DNA from: Candidatus Hecatellales archaeon
Lineage (GTDB): Archaea; Thermoproteota; Bathyarchaeia; Hecatellales; Hecatellaceae
DNA length: 5,915 nucleotides
Direction of reading: 5' to 3'
NCBI GenBank assembly: GCA_003662515.1
Contig: QMYF01000042.1
Coordinates: forward strand, 1 to 5,915
The notes beneath the pieces are model-generated. The model did no database searches and was not told the DNA's origin. It saw only the letters and a program-made list of their open reading frames with translations. The position numbers and the translations under genes were made by a program. This document shows, in pieces, positions 1 to 4,822 of this stretch (the first letter of the stretch is position 1; each line of letters begins with the position of its first letter).

Positions 1-375
1 GAAGAGGAGGAGGTAGCTGCCTCTAACCTGGGAGGCCAGCCTTTCCAGGGCTTCCCGGCTTAACCTTAAACTTTCAAGGGTTAAGCTTCCCCAGCTTAGG
101 ATTCTTCCCGAGCCTGCTGCCAGCCATCCCCCACTAAGCCTTCTAGGGGGAAACCCGTCAACATCCTCCTCTTGGAAGCTTCCAGCTAGGCAGAGGTTTG
201 AGGGCTGCTTTAGGAGGCTTAAAGCCTCCTCCAAGGAGAGGCTTGAGTAGGCTTCATGGTTGAGGGTTATCCAAAACTTCCAGCCTTTATCAGCGAGGTT
301 TAAAGCTTCTAGGGCTTGGGCTAGGAGGCTAGAGGCATCTATTCTTCTGGATTTGAAGCCGAGCAGGAAACCCAT
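1..375 (-). CDS. Unidentified protein, 5' part only (gene runs off the left edge)
   Basis: The minus strand is open from an ATG at 375-373 to base 1, giving 125 codons with no stop. The peptide begins MGFLLGFKSRRIDASSLLAQ and its last visible residues are SYLLLF. It has no signal peptide, membrane segment or obvious metal-binding cluster. Codon use and word content match the neighbouring genes, which supports a real gene. I do not recognise it with confidence. The layout (short hydrophobic start, a helix reading ALEALN, then a GGWLAAGSGRI stretch and a SLRLSREALERLA helix) faintly recalls the N-terminal half of archaeal asparagine-synthetase-like proteins. However, the catalytic Cys2 of class II glutamine amidotransferases is absent, so any such relation would be to a degenerate member. 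The gene is divergent from ilvE across 61 bases. I see no ribosome binding site before the ATG, so a short or absent leader is likely. Confidence 0.65.
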   Translation of the reverse strand, partial: MGFLLGFKSRRIDASSLLAQALEALNLADKGWKFWITLNHEAYSSLSLEEALSLLKQPSNLCLAGSFQEEDVDGFPPRRLSGGWLAAGSGRILSWGSLTLESLRLSREALERLASQVRGSYLLLF

Positions 376-384
376 GGTGATTAC

Positions 385-394
385 TTTTAAATTT
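385..394 (+). promoter_or_regulatory. Putative TATA box for ilvE
   Basis: The A/T-only run TTTTAAATTT lies in the divergent gap between the left-edge gene and ilvE. Archaeal TATA boxes are centred about 26 bases before the transcription start, which would put the start near 416 and leave a leader of about 21 bases carrying the GGAG at 424-427. The element is nearly palindromic, but for the minus-strand gene it lies only about 15 bases before the ATG. It therefore fits ilvE better. Confidence 0.5.
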
Positions 395-423
395 CTCTTG
401 AGCCCCTTTTAGGGTTAAGGGTG

Positions 424-427
424 GGAG
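424..427 (+). promoter_or_regulatory. Ribosome binding site of ilvE
   Basis: GGAG sits nine bases before the TTG start at 437. An in-frame TAA at 416-418 excludes any longer start, so this weak site supports TTG 437. The four bases could pair with CTCC at 433-436 just before the start codon. Confidence 0.45.
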
Positions 428-436
428 AGAGCCTCC

Positions 437-1348
437 TTGAAGAAGGCGAAATATATCTGGATGGACGGGAAACTTGTCGGCTGGGATGAAGCTAAAGTTC
501 ACGTTTTAACCCACGCCCTCCACTATGGAAGCAGCGTCTTCGAAGGGATAAGATGCTATGAGACTTCGAGGGGGCCAGCCATCTTCCGCCTTAGAGACCA
601 CATGGAAAGGCTTGAAAGGTCGGCGAAAATCTACCTGATGGAGCTTCCCTACACGGTGGATGAGCTCTGCCAGGCTGTGGTGGAAACGGTGCGGGCTAAC
701 GGGCTTAAAGAATGCTATATTAGACCTATAGCCTTTCGAGGCTCAGGGGAAATGGGTCTTCAAGCCTTAAACCCTGTTCAGGTGGCCATCGCTGTTTGGC
801 CTTGGGGTCCCTACTTGGGCGAGGAAGGCCAAAAGAAAGGGATAAGGGTTAGAATTTCCTCCTATGTTAGGCCTCCACCCTACAGTCTCCCCATGAACGC
901 TAAGGCTGGAGGCCATTATCTCTCTAGTATCCTCGCCAAAATGGAAGCCTTAAGAAGCGGCTACGATGAGGCTATTCTCCTAGACCATAGAGGCTTCATC
1001 TCGGAAGGTTCGGGAGAAAACATTTTCATCGTTCGGAAAGGAATCCTATTTACACCTCCACCTTGGGCAAGCATCCTGCCAGGCATAACCAGGGACACCA
1101 TAATGGTTCTAGCCAGAGACCTAGGTTTCAAGGTTTACGAGGAGGATATAACGCGAGGCATGCTTTACGAGGCTGAAGAAGCCTTCCTAACGGGAACAGC
1201 TGCCGAGGTAACCCCGATAAGGGAGGTTGACGGAATAACCATTGGAGAAGGTAAACCAGGGCCCGTCACCCTTAAACTTCAAGCCGAATATAAAGCAACC
1301 GTGCGAGGGGAAAAACCGGAATACGAAGGATGGCTAACCTACCTTTAA
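437..1348 (+). CDS. ilvE: Branched-chain amino acid aminotransferase (PLP fold type IV)
   Basis: The enzyme transfers the amino group between glutamate and the 2-oxo acids of leucine, isoleucine and valine, the last step of their synthesis, in the cytoplasm. At 303 residues it is full length for the family. Visible landmarks: the N-terminal [19 protein letters not shown] region and [11 protein letters not shown] (about residues 29-39); the PLP-binding lysine, Lys156, in [21 protein letters not shown] (188-197), holding the conserved Glu190; LPGITRD (214-220); and TGTAAEVTP (252-260), the cofactor-phosphate loop. The C-terminal YEGWLTYL is also typical. The start is TTG at 437: an in-frame TAA lies at 416-418, and the next ATG (461) would cut into the conserved start. 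It is transcribed alone and converges on thrS with a 47-base gap. Relatives such as D-amino acid aminotransferase or aminodeoxychorismate lyase are less likely given the near-complete match to IlvE motifs. Confidence 0.95.
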   Translation: MKKAKYIWMDGKLVGWDEAKVHVLTHALHYGSSVFEGIRCYETSRGPAIFRLRDHMERLERSAKIYLMELPYTVDELCQAVVETVRANGLKECYIRPIAFRGSGEMGLQALNPVQVAIAVWPWGPYLGEEGQKKGIRVRISSYVRPPPYSLPMNAKAGGHYLSSILAKMEALRSGYDEAILLDHRGFISEGSGENIFIVRKGILFTPPPWASILPGITRDTIMVLARDLGFKVYEEDITRGMLYEAEEAFLTGTAAEVTPIREVDGITIGEGKPGPVTLKLQAEYKATVRGEKPEYEGWLTYL

Positions 1349-1349
1349 C

Positions 1350-1363
1350 GTTAAAAGAAAATT
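1350..1363 (-). terminator. Possible T-rich terminator after thrS
   Basis: Read on the minus strand downstream of the thrS stop, the gap to ilvE contains AAATTTTCTTTTAA, a broken oligo-T tract of the kind that ends archaeal transcription. It lies at the convergent junction, partly within the palindrome TTTAACGTTAAA (1344-1355) that spans the ilvE stop codon. On the plus strand the gap offers only short T runs for ilvE. Confidence 0.35.
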
Positions 1364-1395
1364 TGGAAATAATGTTTTGATGGCATTTACCCATT

Positions 1396-3234
1396 TCAAA
1401 AGTGAGGGCGCTTACTTGTCTGGGGTGGAAGGGGAAGAGGCCTGTAAGGATATCCTTCAACTTTACTCTTAATTTCCTCAATTAACCGTGAAACGTCTGT
1501 TTCCTTCTGCTCGCGGAGCTCTCGAACTCTTAGGGTTATTGTTCCCTTCTCAGCCTCCCTATCTCCCACCACCACAATGTAGGGTATCCAAGCCGTCTCA
1601 GCATTCCTAACCTTCTTTGGAAGACTCTCATCCCGGTCGTCGATGTCGACGCGGATCCCGGCTTCAGCCAGCTGCCGGTAAACCTTCCACGCGTAGTCTA
1701 GATGCCGGCTTGAAACGGGGATAACCCGCGCCTGGATGGGTGTAACCCAGAGGGGTAGGCTTGGAGGTTTCCCCTCCCTCTCCGCCTTAACAGCCGTGTC
1801 GAGCAGCGCGTAGAGATACCGCTCTACGGTGCCTATCAGGGCTGTGTGAATTATGATGGGATGCTTCCGGCTTCCATCCCTGTCCGTGTAGGTTATGCCG
1901 AAACGTTCAGCGTTTCCAACATCAATCTGGAAGGTTGCTATCTCGCAGGGCCTGCCAAGCTCGTCAATAATGTTGTATTCAATATTTATTACCCAGTAGT
2001 AGCGTTTGGGGACGAAACATAGGAGGACGGGTTTACCTTCAACTTCTAGGAGCCTCCTGAAAAACTCTTTATGGTTTTCGAAGAAGTCTTCGGTGGTATT
2101 GTAGAGGGAAACATAGGTTCTGCCCAGCTTGCCTATCTCCTCGAAAATTTTCCTGTGAATTTTCAGGGCGAACTCTTCAGCCTCCTCAAGGTTCCGGCAG
2201 AAAACGTGGAGGTCGGGCATGTGAAGCTTCCTCACGCGGAAGCATAGGAGAAGTTCCCCCTCCTGCTCCAGCCTGTAGCTGTCAGCCAGCTCGTAAACGC
2301 CGAAGGGGAGGTTGCTGTAGCTTATAACCCAGTCTTTAACCATGGCGAACTGCTGATGGCAGGCAGCATAGCGCATAACCAGCCGGCGACTTCCAGACCT
2401 AACCAGGTAAAGCCTCCCGCCGAAAAGCTCAGCATGCTGCCTTACAGCTGGAACAGCTAGGTCGAACATGTTGGTTCCCCTAACCCGGTATACCGGTATT
2501 CCTAAGCCGTCCACCAGCTGGCCAGCATAGTCGGAGATGAGGTCGAAGATTAAGGTGGCTTCGGGGCCGTAGCGCATGTGGCCTAGGTCGGAGAAAGCCT
2601 CCCACTCCACCCCAAACTTTTTACAGTAGGCTAGGAATTTCGGCTCTCGGCCTCCTTTAAGGCCCTTCTTTAAGGCCTCCTTTTCCACTAGGCTTCTAAA
2701 CTCTTCCTCTCCGGGCTTAAACTCGTATTCTTCGGGGAGGTAAAGCTTCATGTCTGGGGTTAAAATCCGATAGTAGACTTGGGGTGCCTCAGCTTCAGCA
2801 GCCTCCCCCTTCGCGGTAACGGTTTTGGAAAGCTCGGATAGGGGGTGGCCCTTACATTTTATTTCGAAAGCCTTATACCAGCCGAAGGGAGCCCTCCAAA
2901 CCTCTAAACCTTCAGCCTTAAGGTTTTCCTCAACCAGCTTTAAGGCTTCCAAACCTGCCTCGGGACTGGAAAGGTTAGGCGAAAGATGAGCGTAGGGGTA
3001 GAGGGTTACATGTTTCACTCCAAGCTTGCCGGCGGTTTCAACAATGGTTTTGGCGGCGTTTTCCGCCACAGCCTTAAGGTTTTCCTCGTCCTGCTCCTCC
3101 ACGGCGCAGAAGGCTACCAGGGTTTCCTCCGTCGAGTAGGTTTTCCTTTCTTCGCTTACGGGTTCGGGCCTGCGGAGGGCTTCCCCCTTAACCTGATAGC
3201 TAAACCTGTCAGCATGGATTAGGAGGATTCTCAA
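1396..3234 (-). CDS. thrS: Threonyl-tRNA synthetase, archaeal type with N-terminal editing domain
   Basis: It charges tRNA-Thr with threonine and, through its N-terminal domain, removes mis-attached serine. From TTG 3234 the protein has 612 residues, normal for the archaeal form. Domains: editing domain, about 1-140, starting MRILLIH, with His83 in YPYAHLS, Tyr120-Lys121 in GWYKAF and Glu134 in HPLSELS, at the same numbers as I recall for Pyrococcus abyssi ThrRS; class II catalytic core, about 220-480, with YRLEQEG leading to the FRVR motif 2 arm and GTVERYLYALLD as motif 3; anticodon-binding domain from about 495 (LWVTPIQARVIPV). Predicted zinc ligands are Cys292, His343 and His463. The C-terminal KRPHF is typical. 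A GTG at 3243 would add three residues, but GAGGTG there makes an ideal ribosome binding site for TTG 3234. The gene follows a small zinc-protein gene with a TTGA overlap and converges on ilvE. Unlike many Crenarchaeota, editing and catalysis are in one chain. Confidence 0.97.
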   Translation of the reverse strand: MRILLIHADRFSYQVKGEALRRPEPVSEERKTYSTEETLVAFCAVEEQDEENLKAVAENAAKTIVETAGKLGVKHVTLYPYAHLSPNLSSPEAGLEALKLVEENLKAEGLEVWRAPFGWYKAFEIKCKGHPLSELSKTVTAKGEAAEAEAPQVYYRILTPDMKLYLPEEYEFKPGEEEFRSLVEKEALKKGLKGGREPKFLAYCKKFGVEWEAFSDLGHMRYGPEATLIFDLISDYAGQLVDGLGIPVYRVRGTNMFDLAVPAVRQHAELFGGRLYLVRSGSRRLVMRYAACHQQFAMVKDWVISYSNLPFGVYELADSYRLEQEGELLLCFRVRKLHMPDLHVFCRNLEEAEEFALKIHRKIFEEIGKLGRTYVSLYNTTEDFFENHKEFFRRLLEVEGKPVLLCFVPKRYYWVINIEYNIIDELGRPCEIATFQIDVGNAERFGITYTDRDGSRKHPIIIHTALIGTVERYLYALLDTAVKAEREGKPPSLPLWVTPIQARVIPVSSRHLDYAWKVYRQLAEAGIRVDIDDRDESLPKKVRNAETAWIPYIVVVGDREAEKGTITLRVRELREQKETDVSRLIEEIKSKVEGYPYRPLPLPPQTSKRPHF

Positions 3235-3246
3235 ATTTTCCACCTC
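3231..3246 (-). promoter_or_regulatory. thrS ribosome binding site and TTGA coupled stop/start
   Basis: Minus-strand GAGGTG (3246-3241) is followed by six bases and then TTG (3234-3232). That TTG overlaps the TGA stop (3233-3231) of the upstream zinc-protein gene, forming TTGA. This suggests translational coupling and favours TTG over the GTG at 3243, which lies inside the binding site itself. Confidence 0.6.
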
Positions 3247-3440
3247 GCCTGCTCCAGCTTCCTCTCCTTCCTGCTAAGCTTCTTATACTGCTTGTAATGT
3301 TCCTTGCAGAGGTAAACCCTTCTGCCTCCACTTGAAACCTCTAGGCCTGCTGCCGCCACCTTGGCTGCGGAAAGGGAGCGGACGGCGGGTTTACTGCAGC
3401 CTTTAACGTTGCAGGTGGTTCCTACACCAACTTTCCCCAA
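3231..3440 (-). CDS. Small basic zinc-finger-like protein, first gene of the thrS operon
   Basis: A 69-residue protein with a likely single zinc site: Cys10-x4-Cys15 in TCNVKGC and Cys45-x2-His48 in LCKEHYK, separated by about 30 residues. After the second half-site comes a strongly basic helix (KQYKKLSRKERKLEQARWKI), which would suit RNA or ribosome contact. It resembles short uncharacterised archaeal proteins with an LCxEHYKxYKK ending; I know of no assigned function. The start is TTG 3440, preceded by AGGAGG (3451-3446) at a five-base spacing, a strong ribosome binding site. Its stop overlaps the thrS start (TTGA), so the two proteins are probably made together. A role beside ThrRS or in translation is inference from position and charge only. 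Being short, it could be missed by gene finders, but the cysteine pattern, the binding site and the tight coupling all support it. Confidence 0.85.
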   Translation of the reverse strand: MGKVGVGTTCNVKGCSKPAVRSLSAAKVAAAGLEVSSGGRRVYLCKEHYKQYKKLSRKERKLEQARWKI

Positions 3441-3442
3441 GG

Positions 3443-3451
3443 CTCCCTCCT
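3443..3451 (-). promoter_or_regulatory. Ribosome binding site of the small zinc protein
   Basis: Minus-strand AGGAGGGAG precedes TTG 3440 and matches the archaeal 16S tail well. It is flanked by GGCTTCCC (3463-3456) and GGGAGCC (3447-3441), which can form a seven-pair stem with one bulged T, placing part of the site in an eight-base loop. Confidence 0.6.
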
Positions 3452-3463
3452 CTCCGGGAAGCC

Positions 3464-3473
3464 AAAATATAAT
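3464..3473 (+). promoter_or_regulatory. Putative TATA box for the CDP-alcohol phosphotransferase gene
   Basis: AAAATATAAT is centred near 3469, predicting a transcription start near 3495 and a leader of about 17 bases that includes GGAG at 3499-3502 before TTG 3513. It lies inside the predicted leader of the divergent zinc-protein gene. Confidence 0.5.
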
Positions 3474-3489
3474 CTCACCTTAACCATAC

Positions 3490-3499
3490 CTATTTAAGG
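3490..3499 (-). promoter_or_regulatory. Putative TATA box for the zinc-protein/thrS operon
   Basis: The minus strand reads CCTTAAATAG here, centred near 3495. The predicted transcription start is near 3469, giving a leader of about 29 bases that holds AGGAGG. A second A/T run at 3464-3473 would start transcription too close to the gene to include that site. Confidence 0.45.
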
Positions 3500-3512
3500 G
3501 AGAGACTTAAGC

Positions 3513-4112
3513 TTGCTGGTTAAATTCAAGGAAAGCCTGGAAGGCCTGTTTAGGGCTGCCGCCCGAAGCCTCCTCAAAGCCGGCCTAACAGCCAACATGG
3601 TAACCCTTATAGGGTTGGCCTTCTCGGCTGGAGCAGCCTACACCTACTATGTGGGAGCCGGGGAAACAGCCTTAACCAGGCTTGCCTCCATCCTCCTGCT
3701 GGTTTCAGGCTTCTTCGACTGCCTGGATGGGGTTATGGCGAGAATGCAGGGGGGTGGAACCAGGCTGGGAAGCTTCCTCGACTCGGTAGCCGACCGCTAC
3801 GGTGACGGATTCATCATCGCCGCCATAGCTTTAGGCTATCTTAAGCTTAGCTTTCTGGGTTTGCCTATGGCCTTCTGGGGTTTAGCCGCCCTTTTCGGCT
3901 CCCTCCTAGTAAGCTACATTCGGGCTAAGGGGGAAAGCCTAAACGTGAAGGTTGCAGGGGTAGGCTTGGCCGAGAGGCCTGAAAGAATCCTCATTATCGC
4001 CTTTCTGGGTTTACTTGGCTTCCCCTGGCTTGGCGTGGTGGCGGTAGCCTTCCTCTCCAACCTCACCGCTATTCAAAGGTTCCTTCACATTTTCCTCAGG
4101 CTTAGGGGTTAA
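3513..4112 (+). CDS. CDP-alcohol phosphatidyltransferase, likely archaetidylinositol phosphate synthase
   Basis: A membrane enzyme that replaces the CMP of CDP-archaeol with an alcohol phosphate to build ether-lipid head groups. The family signature D-x2-DG-x2-AR-x8-G-x3-D-x3-D is complete: Asp69, Asp72, Gly73, Ala76, Arg77, Gly86, Asp90 and Asp94 (FFDCLDGVMAR ... GSFLDSVAD). Hydrophobic stretches at about 27-47, 55-68, 97-110, 117-134 and 156-185 indicate five or six membrane helices. The SYIRAKGESLN and GLAERPERILII segments after the motif resemble archaeal inositol-phosphate-using members, hence the proposed substrate; glycerol phosphate or serine is not excluded. At 199 residues the length is normal. 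TTG 3513 is the only possible start, because an in-frame TAA lies at 3495-3497 and no other start codon falls between; GGAG at 3499-3502 serves it. Its last 102 bases overlap the convergent padR gene. Confidence 0.92.
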   Translation: MLVKFKESLEGLFRAAARSLLKAGLTANMVTLIGLAFSAGAAYTYYVGAGETALTRLASILLLVSGFFDCLDGVMARMQGGGTRLGSFLDSVADRYGDGFIIAAIALGYLKLSFLGLPMAFWGLAALFGSLLVSYIRAKGESLNVKVAGVGLAERPERILIIAFLGLLGFPWLGVVAVAFLSNLTAIQRFLHIFLRLRG

Positions 4113-4421
4113 AGCGTCCAGAACCTTCCTCAGGAAAACCCGGCTTTCCTCCAAAACCTTTAAGCCTTTACTTGTTATGCCGTAGTATTTGCGGCTGGGA
4201 TTGCTGAGGCTAGGCGACTTAATCTTCTTCTCAATTAAGCCCTCCCTCTTCATCGAGTAAAGCACAACATAGGTAGTAACTTTAGCTGTAGGAATCCCAT
4301 ATTTTTCACGGATTATCTTCGCGATTTCGTAGGCGTATCTGGGCTTTACGGAGAGCTCTGCTAAAATGTAAAGCCAGAGATTTTCCTTGGTAAGCTTAGA
4401 AATCAGCTTGTTGAGGCTCAA
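4011..4421 (-). CDS. PadR-family winged helix-turn-helix transcriptional regulator
   Basis: A cytoplasmic DNA-binding protein of 136 residues. The PadR-type winged helix spans about residues 12-90: LWLYILAELSVKPRYAYEIAKIIREKYG (helices 1-2), KVTTYVVLYSMKREGLIEKK (recognition helix region) and RKYYGITSKGLKVLEESRVF (wing plus next helix). The family domain is finished by about residue 103. The remaining tail, rich in Glu, Gly, Pro and Lys, is encoded opposite the phosphotransferase 3' end and looks like a chance extension. The start is TTG 4421: an in-frame TAG (4427-4425) blocks longer starts, and GGAGG (4433-4429) precedes it by seven bases. It lies 34 bases after rps26e on the same strand, so co-transcription is likely. 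PadR proteins often regulate neighbouring genes, but the target and ligand here are unknown. Confidence 0.88.
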   Translation of the reverse strand: MSLNKLISKLTKENLWLYILAELSVKPRYAYEIAKIIREKYGIPTAKVTTYVVLYSMKREGLIEKKIKSPSLSNPSRKYYGITSKGLKVLEESRVFLRKVLDALTPKPEENVKEPLNSGEVGEEGYRHHAKPGEAK

Positions 4422-4428
4422 GGGCTAT

Positions 4429-4444
4429 CCTCCCAGCTAGGAGG
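4429..4444 (-). promoter_or_regulatory. padR ribosome binding site inside a potential hairpin
   Basis: In the rps26e-padR gap the minus strand reads CCTCC (4444-4440), a six-base spacer and GGAGG (4433-4429). GGAGG is the padR ribosome binding site, so the CCTCC arm can pair with all of it, and an inner T-G pair leaves an AGCT loop. This could limit padR translation, or open when ribosomes arrive from rps26e. Confidence 0.45.
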
Positions 4445-4455
4445 CTTCCCTTAGC

Positions 4456-4746
4456 CTAATCTCTGAGGGGGGCAGCCAGCCGGCGCTCCTCCTTCGAGCG
4501 AACCTTCACTATCCCCCGGTAAACCGCACAGGAAATACAGTAGTACTTGGTAACCTTCTCTCTTGGAATGTAGGCTCCCTGCGCTCTAAGCTCCTTAGCC
4601 AAAACAGGGTCTACGAAGGAAACCCACTTGGTAACCTTTTTAGCCTTATCCCTGGGAATAAGGCTTCCACAGGCGCTGCAGTGAACCAGCTCGTTACGGC
4701 CTTTACCGCCTTTCCCTCTACCCCTACTTTTACGTTTCTTAGGCAT
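4456..4746 (-). CDS. rps26e: Small ribosomal subunit protein S26e
   Basis: A 96-residue protein of the small ribosomal subunit; in eukaryotes S26e sits near the mRNA exit and the 3' end of 16S/18S rRNA. The lysine/arginine/glycine-rich N-terminus (PKKRKSRGRGKGGKGR) is typical. A four-cysteine zinc site is formed by Cys23 and Cys26 (HCSACGSLIPRDKAKK) with Cys70 and Cys73 (YYCISCAVYRGIVKVRSKEERR), the strongest family stretch. The ATG at 4746 gives the usual MPKKR start. No good ribosome binding site precedes it, while a TATA-like box is centred near 4779, so the message is probably nearly leaderless, unlike its neighbours. It lies 75 bases after proS and 34 before padR on the same strand. The family occurs in eukaryotes and in TACK/Asgard-type archaea, which informs the taxonomic guess for the window. 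Confidence 0.95.
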   Translation of the reverse strand: MPKKRKSRGRGKGGKGRNELVHCSACGSLIPRDKAKKVTKWVSFVDPVLAKELRAQGAYIPREKVTKYYCISCAVYRGIVKVRSKEERRLAAPLRD

Positions 4747-4774
4747 CAGCCATCAACGTCCCTAAACTAAACTC

Positions 4775-4783
4775 AAATATTAT
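4775..4783 (-). promoter_or_regulatory. Putative TATA box for rps26e
   Basis: The minus strand reads ATAATATTT, centred about 33 bases before the ATG. This predicts a transcription start near 4753 and a leader of about six bases. It implies that rps26e (and probably padR) can be transcribed separately from proS. Confidence 0.5.
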
Positions 4784-4799
4784 CAGGCTAACCCAACCC

Positions 4800-4822
4800 A
4801 AATAAACTTAAAGGTGGCCTTT
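4800..4822 (-). terminator. Possible terminator after proS
   Basis: Starting within the proS stop codon, the minus strand carries AAAGG (4822-4818), a three-base loop and CCTTT (4814-4810), followed by the T-rich AAGTTTATTT. This small hairpin plus T tract would separate proS from rps26e. The stem is short, so the T-rich stretch may matter more than the hairpin. Confidence 0.35.

Noticed and set aside
1344..1355. Palindrome TTTAACGTTAAA over the ilvE stop codon
   Set aside because: It is short and A/T-rich at a convergent junction; it may contribute to a terminator but nothing shows a specific binding site.
1272..1481. 69-codon minus-strand open frame across the ilvE/thrS junction
   Set aside because: It lies antisense to the ilvE end and out of frame within the thrS end, has no family features, and both real genes are strongly supported.
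2986..3222. 78-codon plus-strand open frame
   Set aside because: It is entirely antisense to the conserved thrS editing domain, and its Gly/Phe-rich peptide is a typical shadow translation.
3851..4012. 12-base direct repeat CTTTCTGGGTTT, copies 150 bases apart in the phosphotransferase gene
   Set aside because: A single 12-base repeat is about what chance gives in a window of this size, and both copies encode ordinary membrane-helix residues.
4747..4800. Possible C/D-box guide RNA (TGATGG and CTGAT words on the minus strand)
   Set aside because: The words do not match C and D boxes in the right order and spacing, and the region is better explained as the rps26e promoter.
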